Source: CAIYRG01 sp963747255
GTDB lineage: Bacteria > Pseudomonadota > Alphaproteobacteria > Micropepsales > Micropepsaceae
Direction of reading: 5' to 3'
Assembly (NCBI GenBank): GCA_963747255.1
Contig: CAVVEG010000017.1
Coordinates: 620,001-684,000 of the forward strand
DNA length: 64,000 nucleotides
Shown: one piece after another, positions 24,285 to 32,993 of the stretch
How the letters are laid out: every line of letters begins with the position of its first letter
Position numbering within the stretch: the first letter of the stretch is position 1
Notes under the pieces: model-generated
Database searches by the model: none
Told to the model about the DNA's origin: nothing
Seen by the model: the letters and a program-made list of their open reading frames with translations, nothing else
Made by a program: the position numbers and the translations under genes

Positions 24285-26192
24285 ATGGCCCAAAGCCCGC
24301 AATCAAAACACAATAATTCCGGACAATCCGCCCGGACTCCGCCGGAAGCTCCGAAGTCCGCCGCCGAGAATCCCTATCGCATCACGGATGCACAGGCTTT
24401 CGGCAGAAACATGGCCAGAGTCGCGGAGCGGAGCCAGCGCCTGATCACCGAATTCGTTGCCCGCCAGGCGGAGCGTGCCGGTCACGGACCTTTCGACCCG
24501 CTCAATATTTCCGGGGCATATTTCGCGCTCCTGAAGCAAATGGCAGCCAATCCGGCAGCGGTGTTAAATGCGCAGCTTGAACTGTGGCGGGATTACATGA
24601 ACCTGCTCCAGCGCACGGCGGAGCGCGCGATGGGCAGGAAGGTCGAACCGGTGGTCACGCCGGCGCCCGGCGATCGCCGGTTCCGCGACCCGGAATGGCG
24701 GGAAAATCAGGTTTTCGATTTCATCAAGCAGTCCTATCTGCTGACGGCCAATTGGCTGCAGCGGACGGTGGCAGGAGTTCCGGGCATCAATGAGAGGACC
24801 CACAATCGCGCGGTGTTCTATGCAAAACAGTTCGCGGACGCGATCGCGCCATCGAATTTCGTGCTGACCAACCCCGAAGTGCTGCGCGAAACCTTGCGCA
24901 GCAATGGCGACAATCTCGTCCGTGGCCTCGACAATCTTCTCTCCGATCTCGAGCGTGGCCAAGGCGAGCTTTCGATCCGCCAGACTTCCGGAAATTTCAC
25001 CATCGGAAAAGACATCGCGACATCACCCGGAAAGGTCGTATTCCGCAATGAACTATTCGAACTGCTGCAATACGCTCCCGCGACGGAGTCCGTGCATCGC
25101 ATTCCGCTGCTGATTTTTCCACCCTGGATCAACAAGTTCTACATTCTCGATCTGAAACCGGAGAACTCGTTTGTAAAATGGGCGGTCGGACGCGGCTACA
25201 CCGTCTTCATCGTCTCGTGGGTCAATCCGGGACCGGCGCTCGCCGAAAAGAATTTCGAAGATTATATGCGGGACGGCATTTTCGCAGCCATCGATGCGGT
25301 TGCGAAGGCGACGGGCGAACCGGAAGCAAACCTGATCGGTTACTGCATTGCCGGGACCCTGTTGGGTGCAACCCTCGCCTATATCGCGGCCACTGGCGAA
25401 TATCGGGATCGAATCCACTCCGCGACATTCCTTGCGGCGCAGGTCGATTTTGCGGAATCGGGCGATCTTCAGGTCTTTGTCGATGACGAGCAGCTTGTCG
25501 CGCTGGAACAGCAGATGCGCGCCAGTGGCGGCGTGCTGGAAGGCTCGAAAATGGCGATGACCTTCAACCTGCTGCGCGCCAATGATCTCATCTGGTCATT
25601 TGTGGTGAACAATTACCTGCTGGGCCGCGAGCCCGTCCCGTTCGACCTCCTGTATTGGAATTCCGACACAACGCGCATGCCGCTCAGGCTGCATCTCACC
25701 TATTTGCGCGAATGCTATCGCGACAACACCCTGGCCGAAGCGCGGATGCGCCTGGCCGGTGCGAAACTGGACCTCGGAAAAATCAGGACTCCTGCGTTTT
25801 TTCAGGCTGCACGGGAGGACCATATCGCACCCGCTGTTTCGGTTTATCGCGGCGCAAGACTGTTCGGCGGAGAAGTCCGCTATGTGCTGGCAGGGTCCGG
25901 CCATATAGCGGGTGTGATCAATCCCCCCGCAGCGGGAAAATACCAGCATTGGACGAACGAGGCGCTTCCGGCATCACTGGATCTGTGGCGCGCCGGTGCG
26001 ACCGAACATCCCGGTTCATGGTGGCCATACTGGGATTCATGGCTGGCACAGCGGTCTGGCGAGCAGGTGCCGGCGCGAATTCCGGGTGACGGCGACCTGC
26101 CGCCCCTTGGCGATGCGCCGGGTACCTATGTGCTGATCACGGAGGGTGGCATTAACACGCGGACCAAGGTCGGAAAACGCAGGGCAGCGTAG
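24285..26192 (+). CDS. phaC: Class I poly(3-hydroxyalkanoate) synthase PhaC
   Basis: PhaC polymerises 3-hydroxyacyl-CoA into PHA storage granules. The 635-residue protein has the PhaC N-terminal domain and an alpha/beta hydrolase core. The lipase-like box reads GYCIAGT with catalytic Cys near residue 354; most class I enzymes have GYCIGGT. The catalytic His lies in AGSGHIAGVINPP (near 540), and YILDLKPENSFVKWAV and GWWPYW-type ends are conserved (here GSWWPYWDSWLAQRSG). The ATG at 24285 is chosen because upstream in-frame starts enter the divergent lipoprotein gene. A TGCA-N-TGCA site precedes it. phaA and phaB are not in the window. Confidence 0.96.
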   Translation: MAQSPQSKHNNSGQSARTPPEAPKSAAENPYRITDAQAFGRNMARVAERSQRLITEFVARQAERAGHGPFDPLNISGAYFALLKQMAANPAAVLNAQLELWRDYMNLLQRTAERAMGRKVEPVVTPAPGDRRFRDPEWRENQVFDFIKQSYLLTANWLQRTVAGVPGINERTHNRAVFYAKQFADAIAPSNFVLTNPEVLRETLRSNGDNLVRGLDNLLSDLERGQGELSIRQTSGNFTIGKDIATSPGKVVFRNELFELLQYAPATESVHRIPLLIFPPWINKFYILDLKPENSFVKWAVGRGYTVFIVSWVNPGPALAEKNFEDYMRDGIFAAIDAVAKATGEPEANLIGYCIAGTLLGATLAYIAATGEYRDRIHSATFLAAQVDFAESGDLQVFVDDEQLVALEQQMRASGGVLEGSKMAMTFNLLRANDLIWSFVVNNYLLGREPVPFDLLYWNSDTTRMPLRLHLTYLRECYRDNTLAEARMRLAGAKLDLGKIRTPAFFQAAREDHIAPAVSVYRGARLFGGEVRYVLAGSGHIAGVINPPAAGKYQHWTNEALPASLDLWRAGATEHPGSWWPYWDSWLAQRSGEQVPARIPGDGDLPPLGDAPGTYVLITEGGINTRTKVGKRRAA

Positions 26193-26197
26193 AAGAT

Positions 26198-27235
26198 TTA
26201 TAGCCTCAGGACTCGGGCAAGTGCATCCGCTGCGCGGCTGCAGTCGTCGCGGCTCACGTCCAGATGCGTGACGGCACGCAGTTTCTTTTGCCCGAATACC
26301 GATAGCAGAACACCATAATCACGGGCGCGCTTCGCTATCGCGGCCGCATCCGGGGCATTGTCGCGAAGGTTGAGAATGATGATATTGCTTTGCACGGTAT
26401 TGAGATCAAGAGTGACGCCAGGAAGATCACAGATGCGTCCGGCGATCAGCCGCGCATTGGCATGGTCTTCGCCAAGCCGCCCCAGATTGTAGTCCAGCGC
26501 ATAGAGTCCGGCGGCGGCAAGGATGCCCGCCTGACGCATTGCCCCGCCGAACATTCGGCGGATCCGAATGGCGTGCTCGATATCGGCGTTCGTTCCGGCC
26601 AGCACGCTTCCCACCGGGCAGCCAAGCCCTTTCGACAGAGCAACAGAAACAAGATCGAAGGGCGCGGCAAGTTCCGCCACGTCCATTCCCTGCGCAGCGG
26701 CCGAATTGAACAGTCGTGCGCCATCGAGATAGCTGCGTATGCCCAACCCACGGGCGGTCAGGCAAATCGATTCAGCATCGTCCTGCGGAAAAACCAAACC
26801 ACCGCAACGGTTATGCGTGTTCTCGATCGCAACCATGGTGGTGGGCGGAAAAAGCATATGTCCGGATGGCTTGATACTGGCGCGCAGTTCGGCGGCCGTG
26901 AACAGACCCTCAGTTCCGATTGCCGTAAACTGGACCCCGGAATTCGCCGCTCCTGCGCCGCTTTCATGCCATACCATATGGGTTTCATGCCCAACTATAA
27001 CATCATCGCCGGGACGGGTGAGCAGCTTCAGCGCGATCTGGTTGGCCATGGTGCCGCTTGGAACGAACAGCGCAGATTCCTTCCCGAGCATTTCTGCGAT
27101 ACGTTCCTGCAAACGGTTGACCGTCGGATCTTCGCCATACTGATCGTCGCCGACTTCAGCATCGGCCATTGCACGACGCATGGCCGCCGAGGGTCGCGTT
27201 ACTGTGTCCGATCGCAGGTCGATCAAATCCGCCAT
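26198..27235 (-). CDS. ltaE: Low-specificity L-threonine aldolase
   Basis: LtaE is a PLP enzyme that splits L-threonine or L-allo-threonine into glycine and acetaldehyde. The 345-residue protein starts with IDLRSDTVTRPSAAMRRAMA and has VGDDQYGEDPTVNRL, LFVPSGTMANQIAL, and the PLP-Lys region LVSVALSKGLGCPVGSVLAG. RRMFGGAMRQAGILAAAGLY is also typical. It ends 5 bases from the convergent phaC stop, and the TauE-type gene lies 8 bases upstream on the same strand, so the two may share a transcript. Confidence 0.93.
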   Translation of the reverse strand: MADLIDLRSDTVTRPSAAMRRAMADAEVGDDQYGEDPTVNRLQERIAEMLGKESALFVPSGTMANQIALKLLTRPGDDVIVGHETHMVWHESGAGAANSGVQFTAIGTEGLFTAAELRASIKPSGHMLFPPTTMVAIENTHNRCGGLVFPQDDAESICLTARGLGIRSYLDGARLFNSAAAQGMDVAELAAPFDLVSVALSKGLGCPVGSVLAGTNADIEHAIRIRRMFGGAMRQAGILAAAGLYALDYNLGRLGEDHANARLIAGRICDLPGVTLDLNTVQSNIIILNLRDNAPDAAAIAKRARDYGVLLSVFGQKKLRAVTHLDVSRDDCSRAADALARVLRL

Positions 27236-27243
27236 GGTGTCAC

Positions 27244-28164
27244 TCAGGATGGTTCCGGAACCACCGAATAGACATCGGCCGGCGTAAGGACAATTCCGAT
27301 CAACAGCCGAATTGCGATACCGAGAATGAGAATTGCCAGTGCTGCGCGCGTCTCCTCGCCCCGCAATCGGGAGCCTATTCGAATTCCGAACTGCGCGCCG
27401 AAGACCCCCCCGATGATCAGAAGAAAAGCCAGGACGACATCAACGGTGTGATCGCTGATTGCATGCAGGAGGGTCGTCATGGCAGCGACGAAAAATACCT
27501 GAAATTGCGATGTGCCAATCGCAATGTCCGTGCGCATGCGCAGCAGGTAAATCTTGGCCGGTATCAGGAGGAAGGCGCCCCCGGTCCCAAGAATTGCTGT
27601 CATGATACCCACCGTGAGACCCAGTACGACCACCGGAATCGCGGAGATGTAAAGCCGCGAACGGCGAAATCTCATTTTGAGCGGCAGGTTGTGGATCCAG
27701 TTATGCTGCCCGGGCTTGTGGCTTGGCATCTGCACGCCACGGCGAGTTGCCAGGATGACCTGAATGCTTTCTTTGAGCATCAGTCCGCCGATCGAGGTCA
27801 GAAGCACGACATATCCGAACTCAACCGCGAAATCGAGCAATCCCAGGCGCTGCAGAACGTTGAACACGAACACGCCAATTCCGGACCCAGCCAGACCGCC
27901 GCAGAGCAGAACCACTCCCATTTTGAAATCGACGCTCTGTTTCGCGCCCTGCGACAATGCGCCAACGAAGGATGCGGCTGAGATGGGGCTGGCCTGGGTC
28001 GCAACGGCGATCGCAGGAGGAATGCCGTAGAAGATCAGGAGCGGTGTCATCACGAAACCACCACCCACACCAAGCATGCCGGCGAGAAAACCCACCGCCG
28101 CACCCATGCCGAGAATCATGGCCCAATTGACCGAGGTTTGTGCAACGGGAAGATAAATTTCCAT
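27244..28164 (-). CDS. TauE/SafE family sulfite/organosulfonate exporter
   Basis: The 306-residue inner-membrane protein has about eight hydrophobic helices. It shows the duplicated family motif: GFLAGMLGVGGGFVMTPLLI near residue 25 and GIMTAILGTGGAFLLIPAKI near 190. TauE/SafE proteins move small anions such as sulfite, sulfoacetate or related compounds. Nothing next to it points to a definite sulfur pathway. The start lies 118 bases from the argC stop, with a GC-rich hairpin between the two genes. Confidence 0.9.
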   Translation of the reverse strand: MEIYLPVAQTSVNWAMILGMGAAVGFLAGMLGVGGGFVMTPLLIFYGIPPAIAVATQASPISAASFVGALSQGAKQSVDFKMGVVLLCGGLAGSGIGVFVFNVLQRLGLLDFAVEFGYVVLLTSIGGLMLKESIQVILATRRGVQMPSHKPGQHNWIHNLPLKMRFRRSRLYISAIPVVVLGLTVGIMTAILGTGGAFLLIPAKIYLLRMRTDIAIGTSQFQVFFVAAMTTLLHAISDHTVDVVLAFLLIIGGVFGAQFGIRIGSRLRGEETRAALAILILGIAIRLLIGIVLTPADVYSVVPEPS

Positions 28165-28188
28165 AGAAACTTTGCTTGAACTAGCGAC

Positions 28189-28210
28189 AAGGCGCCGGGA
28201 CCGGCGCCTT
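28189..28210 (-). terminator. GC-rich hairpin after argC, possible terminator
   Basis: AAGGCGCC and GGCGCCTT form an 8-bp stem with a 6-base loop between argC and the TauE-type gene, both on the minus strand. There is no clear T run after it on the minus strand, so termination is likely but weakly supported. Confidence 0.4.
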
Positions 28211-28282
28211 TCCCTCAGGCGTGGTTCGAGTCGGCTAGAATCGGCCCAACCCGCGGGATGTCAACCCGCGATGCGGCAACAA

Positions 28283-29236
28283 TCAGACAACCAGTCCCAA
28301 AGTTTCGGGCCAGCCGAGCATTGAGTTCAGGTTTTGCACGCAGGCCCCCGCTGCGCCTTTGCCGAGATTGTCGAGCACGGCGACCAGTCTGGCCTGACGC
28401 CGCGCTTCATTGCCGAACACATAGAGACGCATCCGGTCGGTACATCTCAGTTCCTCGGCATTAAGCGATCTTCTCCCCGCCGCATCCTCGCGAGGCGATA
28501 CTTCGATGAGCGCCTCGTTCCGGTAACTGTCCGCGAGCACCTCGTGAATCGAACGCGGGGTCGGATTTCCCGGAAGCGCCCACAATTGCAGCGGTATTTC
28601 CACGAGCATGCCGCGATAAAATCTTCCGACGCCCGGCGCGAATATCGGCCGGCGCACAAGACCGGAATGGACCTGCATCTCCGGCACATGTTTGTGTTCC
28701 AATTGCAGCCCGTAAATGCGGAAAACCTCGCGCGAGTAATTCGTGGCGCTTTCGCTCTCGAATTCCGCAATCATCTCCCGGCCGCCCCCGGAATACCCCG
28801 AGACTGCGTTGCAGGTGACGGGAAAATCCGGTGGCACGATCCTTTCACGAAGCAGCGGTCGAAGCAGCGCGAGAAAGCCGGTCGGATAACATCCGGGATT
28901 GCTTACGCGTGAGGCGGAGCGCAACTCTTCGCGGCGTTGCCGCTCAAGTTCGGCAAAACCGTAGGTCCAGCCTTGCGCTACGCGATGAGCCGAACTCGCA
29001 TCGATGATACGCACTTCCGGATTTTCGATCAGTGAAACCGCCTCGCGCGCCGCGGAATCCGGAAGGCAAAGGATCACAATCCCGGCATTATTGAGAGCTG
29101 ACTTCCGCGCCGCTGCATCCTTGCGGTTCTGTTCGTCAAGCGTGGCAACTGCGACACCGCTGCACTTTTGCAGACGGTCGCGAATTTCCAGACCCGTAGT
29201 GCCCGCGGCTCCGTCAATGAATAGCCTGACCGTCAT
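28283..29236 (-). CDS. argC: N-acetyl-gamma-glutamyl-phosphate reductase (short type) ArgC
   Basis: ArgC reduces N-acetylglutamyl phosphate to the semialdehyde in arginine synthesis. The 317-residue product belongs to the short ArgC type: FIDGAAGTTGLEIRDRL (NADP loop), IDASSAHRVAQGWTYGFAEL, VSNPGCYPTGFLALL with the catalytic Cys, and NAVSGYSGGGREMI. The ATG at 29236 puts the first strand directly at the N-terminus, as in the family; 29257 would add seven residues. No other arg gene lies next to it. A DUF805 gene is transcribed away from it. Confidence 0.94.
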   Translation of the reverse strand: MTVRLFIDGAAGTTGLEIRDRLQKCSGVAVATLDEQNRKDAAARKSALNNAGIVILCLPDSAAREAVSLIENPEVRIIDASSAHRVAQGWTYGFAELERQRREELRSASRVSNPGCYPTGFLALLRPLLRERIVPPDFPVTCNAVSGYSGGGREMIAEFESESATNYSREVFRIYGLQLEHKHVPEMQVHSGLVRRPIFAPGVGRFYRGMLVEIPLQLWALPGNPTPRSIHEVLADSYRNEALIEVSPREDAAGRRSLNAEELRCTDRMRLYVFGNEARRQARLVAVLDNLGKGAAGACVQNLNSMLGWPETLGLVV

Positions 29237-29346
29237 GCTTGCGTCCGCAGTTGACATGAATTCGCGCCCGCTCTTACCTCGCAATGGCGGGAGGCAACAA
29301 GAGCAAGCCATCGACAACCGCATTCCGCCGCTTGCGGGAGTTGCTG

Positions 29347-29793
29347 ATGGACGTCAAATTGTCAGCCGGAATTTTCAGGCGCGTTGTCACGGCGCATTAT
29401 TTCGATTTTCATGGGCGCGCCGGAAGAGCCGAATTCTGGAATTATATCGCGGTTTTTTCTGCGATAACGGTTTTCGCGGAAGCCCTGGTCCACTTGCTGT
29501 CACTTACCCCGATTCGCATGCTTTTCACCGCATGGTCGCTGGGCTGTTTCCTTCCAACGGTCGGGATCGCCATTCGCCGGCTGCACGACCTGAACCGGAG
29601 TGGATGGCTTCTGGTCACGCCATTGATACCGGCGTTTCTGATGCTGCTGCTTTTCTTCTGGTTTTGGCCAGTCACGATGCTGCTGGCTGCTGCCATGCTG
29701 GGCGTTATGGCCTATCTGCTTTATCTGTGTTTGCAGCCGGGCATGAGCGGACACAATCGCTATGGTCCTGAACCGCCGAGGATACCCGTCTAA
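29347..29793 (+). CDS. DUF805 inner-membrane protein
   Basis: The 148-residue protein has four hydrophobic helices and the DUF805 signature: HYFDFHGRAGRAEFWNY near residue 18 and IRRLHDLNRSGWLLV near 78. DUF805 proteins (YhaH/YhaI type) are small inner-membrane proteins of unknown function. The ATG at 29347 has a GGGAG site 7 bases upstream and is preferred over 29284, which has none. Its stop overlaps the convergent methyltransferase gene by four bases. Confidence 0.88.
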   Translation: MDVKLSAGIFRRVVTAHYFDFHGRAGRAEFWNYIAVFSAITVFAEALVHLLSLTPIRMLFTAWSLGCFLPTVGIAIRRLHDLNRSGWLLVTPLIPAFLMLLLFFWFWPVTMLLAAAMLGVMAYLLYLCLQPGMSGHNRYGPEPPRIPV

Positions 29794-30302
29794 AACAGGT
29801 AAGGAATCAACATTCGGGTACGCCGAACATAGGCGGGATACTCGTTCGGAAAGGTCTGCAGCATCAACTGCTCTTCTCTTCGCGCCGCATAAATGAACTG
29901 AGCGGTATTCACCAGAAAAATTAAAATCCACCACAGGCCGAGGACCAGAACAGAGCCGAGCATCGCCAGCAGAATGCCGGAATAGATTGGATGCCTGACA
30001 TGGGCATATGGGCCGGTAGTGACGAGTTCGTGGCCCTGCTTCAATGTCATCGGCATGCCCCAGTTTGTGCCAATGACCACCCTCGCCCAGACGGCGTACC
30101 CGATCCCCAGGGCGCAAAGCAGGACACCAGGCAATGCCAGGCTTGGGGTCACGATTCGCGCGGAGGCTGACGCGAGGAGACCGCCGCGGAATGGCCCCCA
30201 TAAGACTGCCAGCAAAATGAGCACGAGGGCGATCCGGAACGGAACGCGCAACCACCAGGGACGTCGCACCAGGTTTTTCTTTACGCCGAAGGCGGCGGTC
30301 AT
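29790..30302 (-). CDS. ICMT/PEMT-like membrane methyltransferase, N-terminus probably frameshifted
   Basis: The 170-residue protein has several membrane helices and the C-terminal ICMT-type signature GPYAHVRHPIYSGIL (SAM-binding region) and EEQLMLQTFPNEYPAYVRRTRML. Such proteins methylate small or isoprenyl-type substrates; the substrate is unknown. Upstream of the ATG the same frame reads LAAGLWLAFCLIW, a good first helix, but it has no start codon. A possible start at 30363 (MISDMSE) lies in the neighbouring frame. Removing one base near 30345 would join them as MISDMSELAAGLW. The real gene therefore probably spans 29790-30363. Confidence 0.8.
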   Translation of the reverse strand: MTAAFGVKKNLVRRPWWLRVPFRIALVLILLAVLWGPFRGGLLASASARIVTPSLALPGVLLCALGIGYAVWARVVIGTNWGMPMTLKQGHELVTTGPYAHVRHPIYSGILLAMLGSVLVLGLWWILIFLVNTAQFIYAARREEQLMLQTFPNEYPAYVRRTRMLIPYLF

Positions 30303-30492
30303 CCAAATCAGGCAGAATGCAAGCCAAAGACCGGCAGCTAAGCTCTGACATATCTGAAATCATCGGTCGAAAATCCTGCGAGCCATACGCGCAGTCTGGC
30401 TACTGAACCCTGATTCATTTCCAGCAGTCATCATTCGGCTGCCCTTACAAGGGGCAGCGACATCGGAGTAATCTGAAGTGCGAGGTGCAAAA

Positions 30493-31258
30493 ATGACGAT
30501 TTCACGAAGACACACCCTGAAGGCCGTAGTGGTGGCCGCAATCGCTGGAGACCCCTTCAGATCCGCCACAGCGCGGGGCCAGCCCCGAAAACAGAATTCG
30601 GCTGATCATTCTCGATATCGGCGGAACGATTATCCAGGACCATGGCGAAGTTCCAAACGCGATGCATGATGCACTTGGAAGGCACGCAATCGAAGTCAGC
30701 TTTGCCGAAATCGCCGAATGGAGAGGCGCGTCCAAACGGGAAATGGTCCGCCATTTCGTTCAACTGCGAACCGGATCGGCACAACAATCGCTGGTCGACG
30801 CGATTTATGCCGATTTCACCAGTCACGTAAACAAAGCTTACGCCGATGTCAGGCCGATCGACGGCGCGGAAAATGCGATGCACCGCCTTCGTGACGATGG
30901 ATACATTCTGGCGACCACGACCGGCTTTGATCGTCCGCTGACGCAAACCATTCTCGGGCGGCTGGGCTGGCGATCCATGTTTGCAGCATCCATCACCAGC
31001 GATGACGTCGTTGACGGTCGGCCCGCGCCTTTCATGCTTTTCCATGCCATGGAAGCCGCACGTGTCGATGACGTCGCGGTTGCGATGGCGGTCGGTGATA
31101 CGCCTCTCGACCTGCAGGCGGGGAACAATGCGCGGCTTGGTGCAGTCGTCGGAGTGTATTCCGGTGCAGCCACCGAAGAACGGCTCCGAATGGAAAAATA
31201 CACCTCCATCCTGCCCAGTGTTGCCGCTCTCCCGGCTCTGCTCCGAAGCGGTCTGTGA
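30493..31258 (+). pseudogene. HAD-superfamily hydrolase (phosphonatase-like) with Tat-type signal, frameshifted
   Basis: The C-terminal frame (30662-31258 and upstream of it) encodes a HAD phosphatase: LIILDIGGTIIQDHG carries motif I, ILATTTGFDRPLTQ is near motif II, and VAVAMAVGDTPLDLQAGNNA carries motifs III/IV, as in phosphonoacetaldehyde-hydrolase-like proteins. Motif I lies before the first ATG of that frame, which has no start codon after an upstream stop. In the preceding frame, ATG 30493 with a GAGGTG site opens MTISRRHTLKAVVVAAIAG, a good twin-arginine signal. One extra base near 30560-30600 would separate the two parts. This reads as one exported hydrolase gene broken by a single-base shift, or a consensus error. 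Confidence 0.72.
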
Positions 31259-31358
31259 TCAATGTAGGGCCTGCGTTCAGACGGTGACGATGAAACATGC
31301 TATAAGGTTGCGCGCCGGCTCGGTCCGGCAGCAGGTGGGCATCTTTCAGGAGGGACAG

Positions 31359-32930
31359 ATGAAGTATTTTTTGGCCGGATGCTTTGCGGCATCCGTCCTG
31401 ATCGCCGGAACCGGTGCTGCAAATGCAGCGGCGGCTCCGGACGCGAAGGCGATTTTGCAGGCAGCTGATAAAGCCATTGGAGCAAGCAGCGTCAACTCCA
31501 TTCGCTATGCCGCGACAGGACGCATCAGTTATCTCGGGCAGAATTTTACGGTGACTGACGATTGGCCGCGGGTCGATCTGAAGAGCTACACGGAAACCAT
31601 CGATTACCCAAGCCGGTCCGCCAGCCTCGATTACACGCGTGTACAGGGCAACAATCCTGCGCGGGGCGGCGGTGCCGGCTTTCCGATTCAGGGAGAACAA
31701 CGGGCGCAGGAATATGTCAGTGGAAATTCCGCATGGAATATCGACGCCCAGGGACAACCCGTAGCCCTGAGCCCGATGGATGCTGAAGCGCGCCAATTCC
31801 TGCTGTGGGTCAGCCCACATGGTTTCATAAAGGCTGCGCTGGCGTCGCCGAACGTTACCGAGTCGGAGCGCTATTTCGCCGGGGAAGGACGCACACTCCA
31901 CGTTGTGGGCTTCACCACGATGGGCAAATACCGCGCCACAGGAGAGTTCAACGACCAGAACATGCTTGAGCGCGTGGTGACCTGGATTCCGAGCCCGATG
32001 ATGGGCGATATGCAGGTCGAAATCCGCTACAGCGATTACCGCGATCTGGGCAACGGTGTGAGAATGCCGTTCCACATTCATGAACATCAGGGCGATCACC
32101 CGCTGGTTCGCGGAATGAACTGGATGGACATCCAGCTGACCGGCGCACAGGCGAATGTGCCAAACGCGGCAGTGGCCGTTCCGGCAACTCTTCGCCCAAC
32201 GCCATCGCAGGCAGTCGCATCGCGCAGACTGGCCGATGGCGTCTGGTTCATCGGCGGCGGATCGCACAACAGCGTTGCCGTCGAGATGAAGGACTACATC
32301 ACCCTCATTGAAGCGCCGCTGGACGATTCCCGCACCATGGCCGTGATCGCGGAGGCCAAACGGCTGATCCCGGGAAAGCCGATCCGTTATGTGGTCAATA
32401 CGCATCATCACTGGGATCATTCGGGAGGACTTCGGGCCGCTTACGCGGAAGGCGCAACCATCGTCACCAACGAGGCCAACCGGAATTTCTTTGAAAGAGT
32501 CCTGCTGGTCCCACAGCCGCGGTCACTCGATCCGGATCGTCTGTCGATGTTCCCCTTTGCCACCACGGGACCCGGACCGGGCAAACTTGAGACCTATCGC
32601 GACCAGTACACGATCAGTGACGGCAACCAGACCGTGGTCAGTTATCATGTCACGAACTTCAATCATGCCGGTGACATGGCAATCGTTTACCTGCTGCCTT
32701 CGAAAATCCTGATCAACGCGGACATGTATTCCCCCCCGGCAGCAGGTGGAAATCTGCCAAACGTGAACGCGAATGCCGTTGCGTTATTCAACAATGTCAA
32801 GCGGCTGAAACTCGACGTATCTCAGCATGTGCCAATCCACGGCAATCCGGGAGCCAACAACGATTTCGTGCGGATCGTTGGACCCGTTGCTGCTCGCGGG
32901 CGTCCGGCCGGCGCCGCTGAAGGCGGATAA
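31359..32930 (+). CDS. Exported MBL-fold metallo-hydrolase
   Basis: The 523-residue protein has a signal peptide (FAASVLIAGTGAANA), an N-terminal region of about 250 residues without a recognised domain, and a C-terminal metallo-beta-lactamase fold. NTHHHWDHSGGL (His near 349-351, Asp 353) binds the zinc ions, and NFNHAGDMAIVYL and HVPIHGN supply further metal ligands. The substrate is unknown; many such exported enzymes are esterases or lactonases. AGGAGGGACAG precedes the ATG. A strong bidirectional terminator follows the stop by 24 bases. Confidence 0.9.
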   Translation: MKYFLAGCFAASVLIAGTGAANAAAAPDAKAILQAADKAIGASSVNSIRYAATGRISYLGQNFTVTDDWPRVDLKSYTETIDYPSRSASLDYTRVQGNNPARGGGAGFPIQGEQRAQEYVSGNSAWNIDAQGQPVALSPMDAEARQFLLWVSPHGFIKAALASPNVTESERYFAGEGRTLHVVGFTTMGKYRATGEFNDQNMLERVVTWIPSPMMGDMQVEIRYSDYRDLGNGVRMPFHIHEHQGDHPLVRGMNWMDIQLTGAQANVPNAAVAVPATLRPTPSQAVASRRLADGVWFIGGGSHNSVAVEMKDYITLIEAPLDDSRTMAVIAEAKRLIPGKPIRYVVNTHHHWDHSGGLRAAYAEGATIVTNEANRNFFERVLLVPQPRSLDPDRLSMFPFATTGPGPGKLETYRDQYTISDGNQTVVSYHVTNFNHAGDMAIVYLLPSKILINADMYSPPAAGGNLPNVNANAVALFNNVKRLKLDVSQHVPIHGNPGANNDFVRIVGPVAARGRPAGAAEGG

Positions 32931-32953
32931 CAGGAACATTGTTTGTGGCTTTA

Positions 32954-32983
32954 AAACGGGTGACCCTGCCGGGTCACCCGTTT
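32954..32983 (+). terminator. Bidirectional Rho-independent terminator
   Basis: AAACGGGTGACCC and GGGTCACCCGTTT form a perfect 13-bp stem with a TGCC loop, between the convergent metallo-hydrolase and SMP-30 genes. A/T runs on both sides of the stem make it usable in both directions. Confidence 0.85.
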
Positions 32984-32993
32984 CCATGCCGGT

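Noticed and set aside
31032..32420. 462-codon minus-strand open frame
   Set aside because: It is antisense to the exported MBL-fold hydrolase and has composition typical of a shadow frame.
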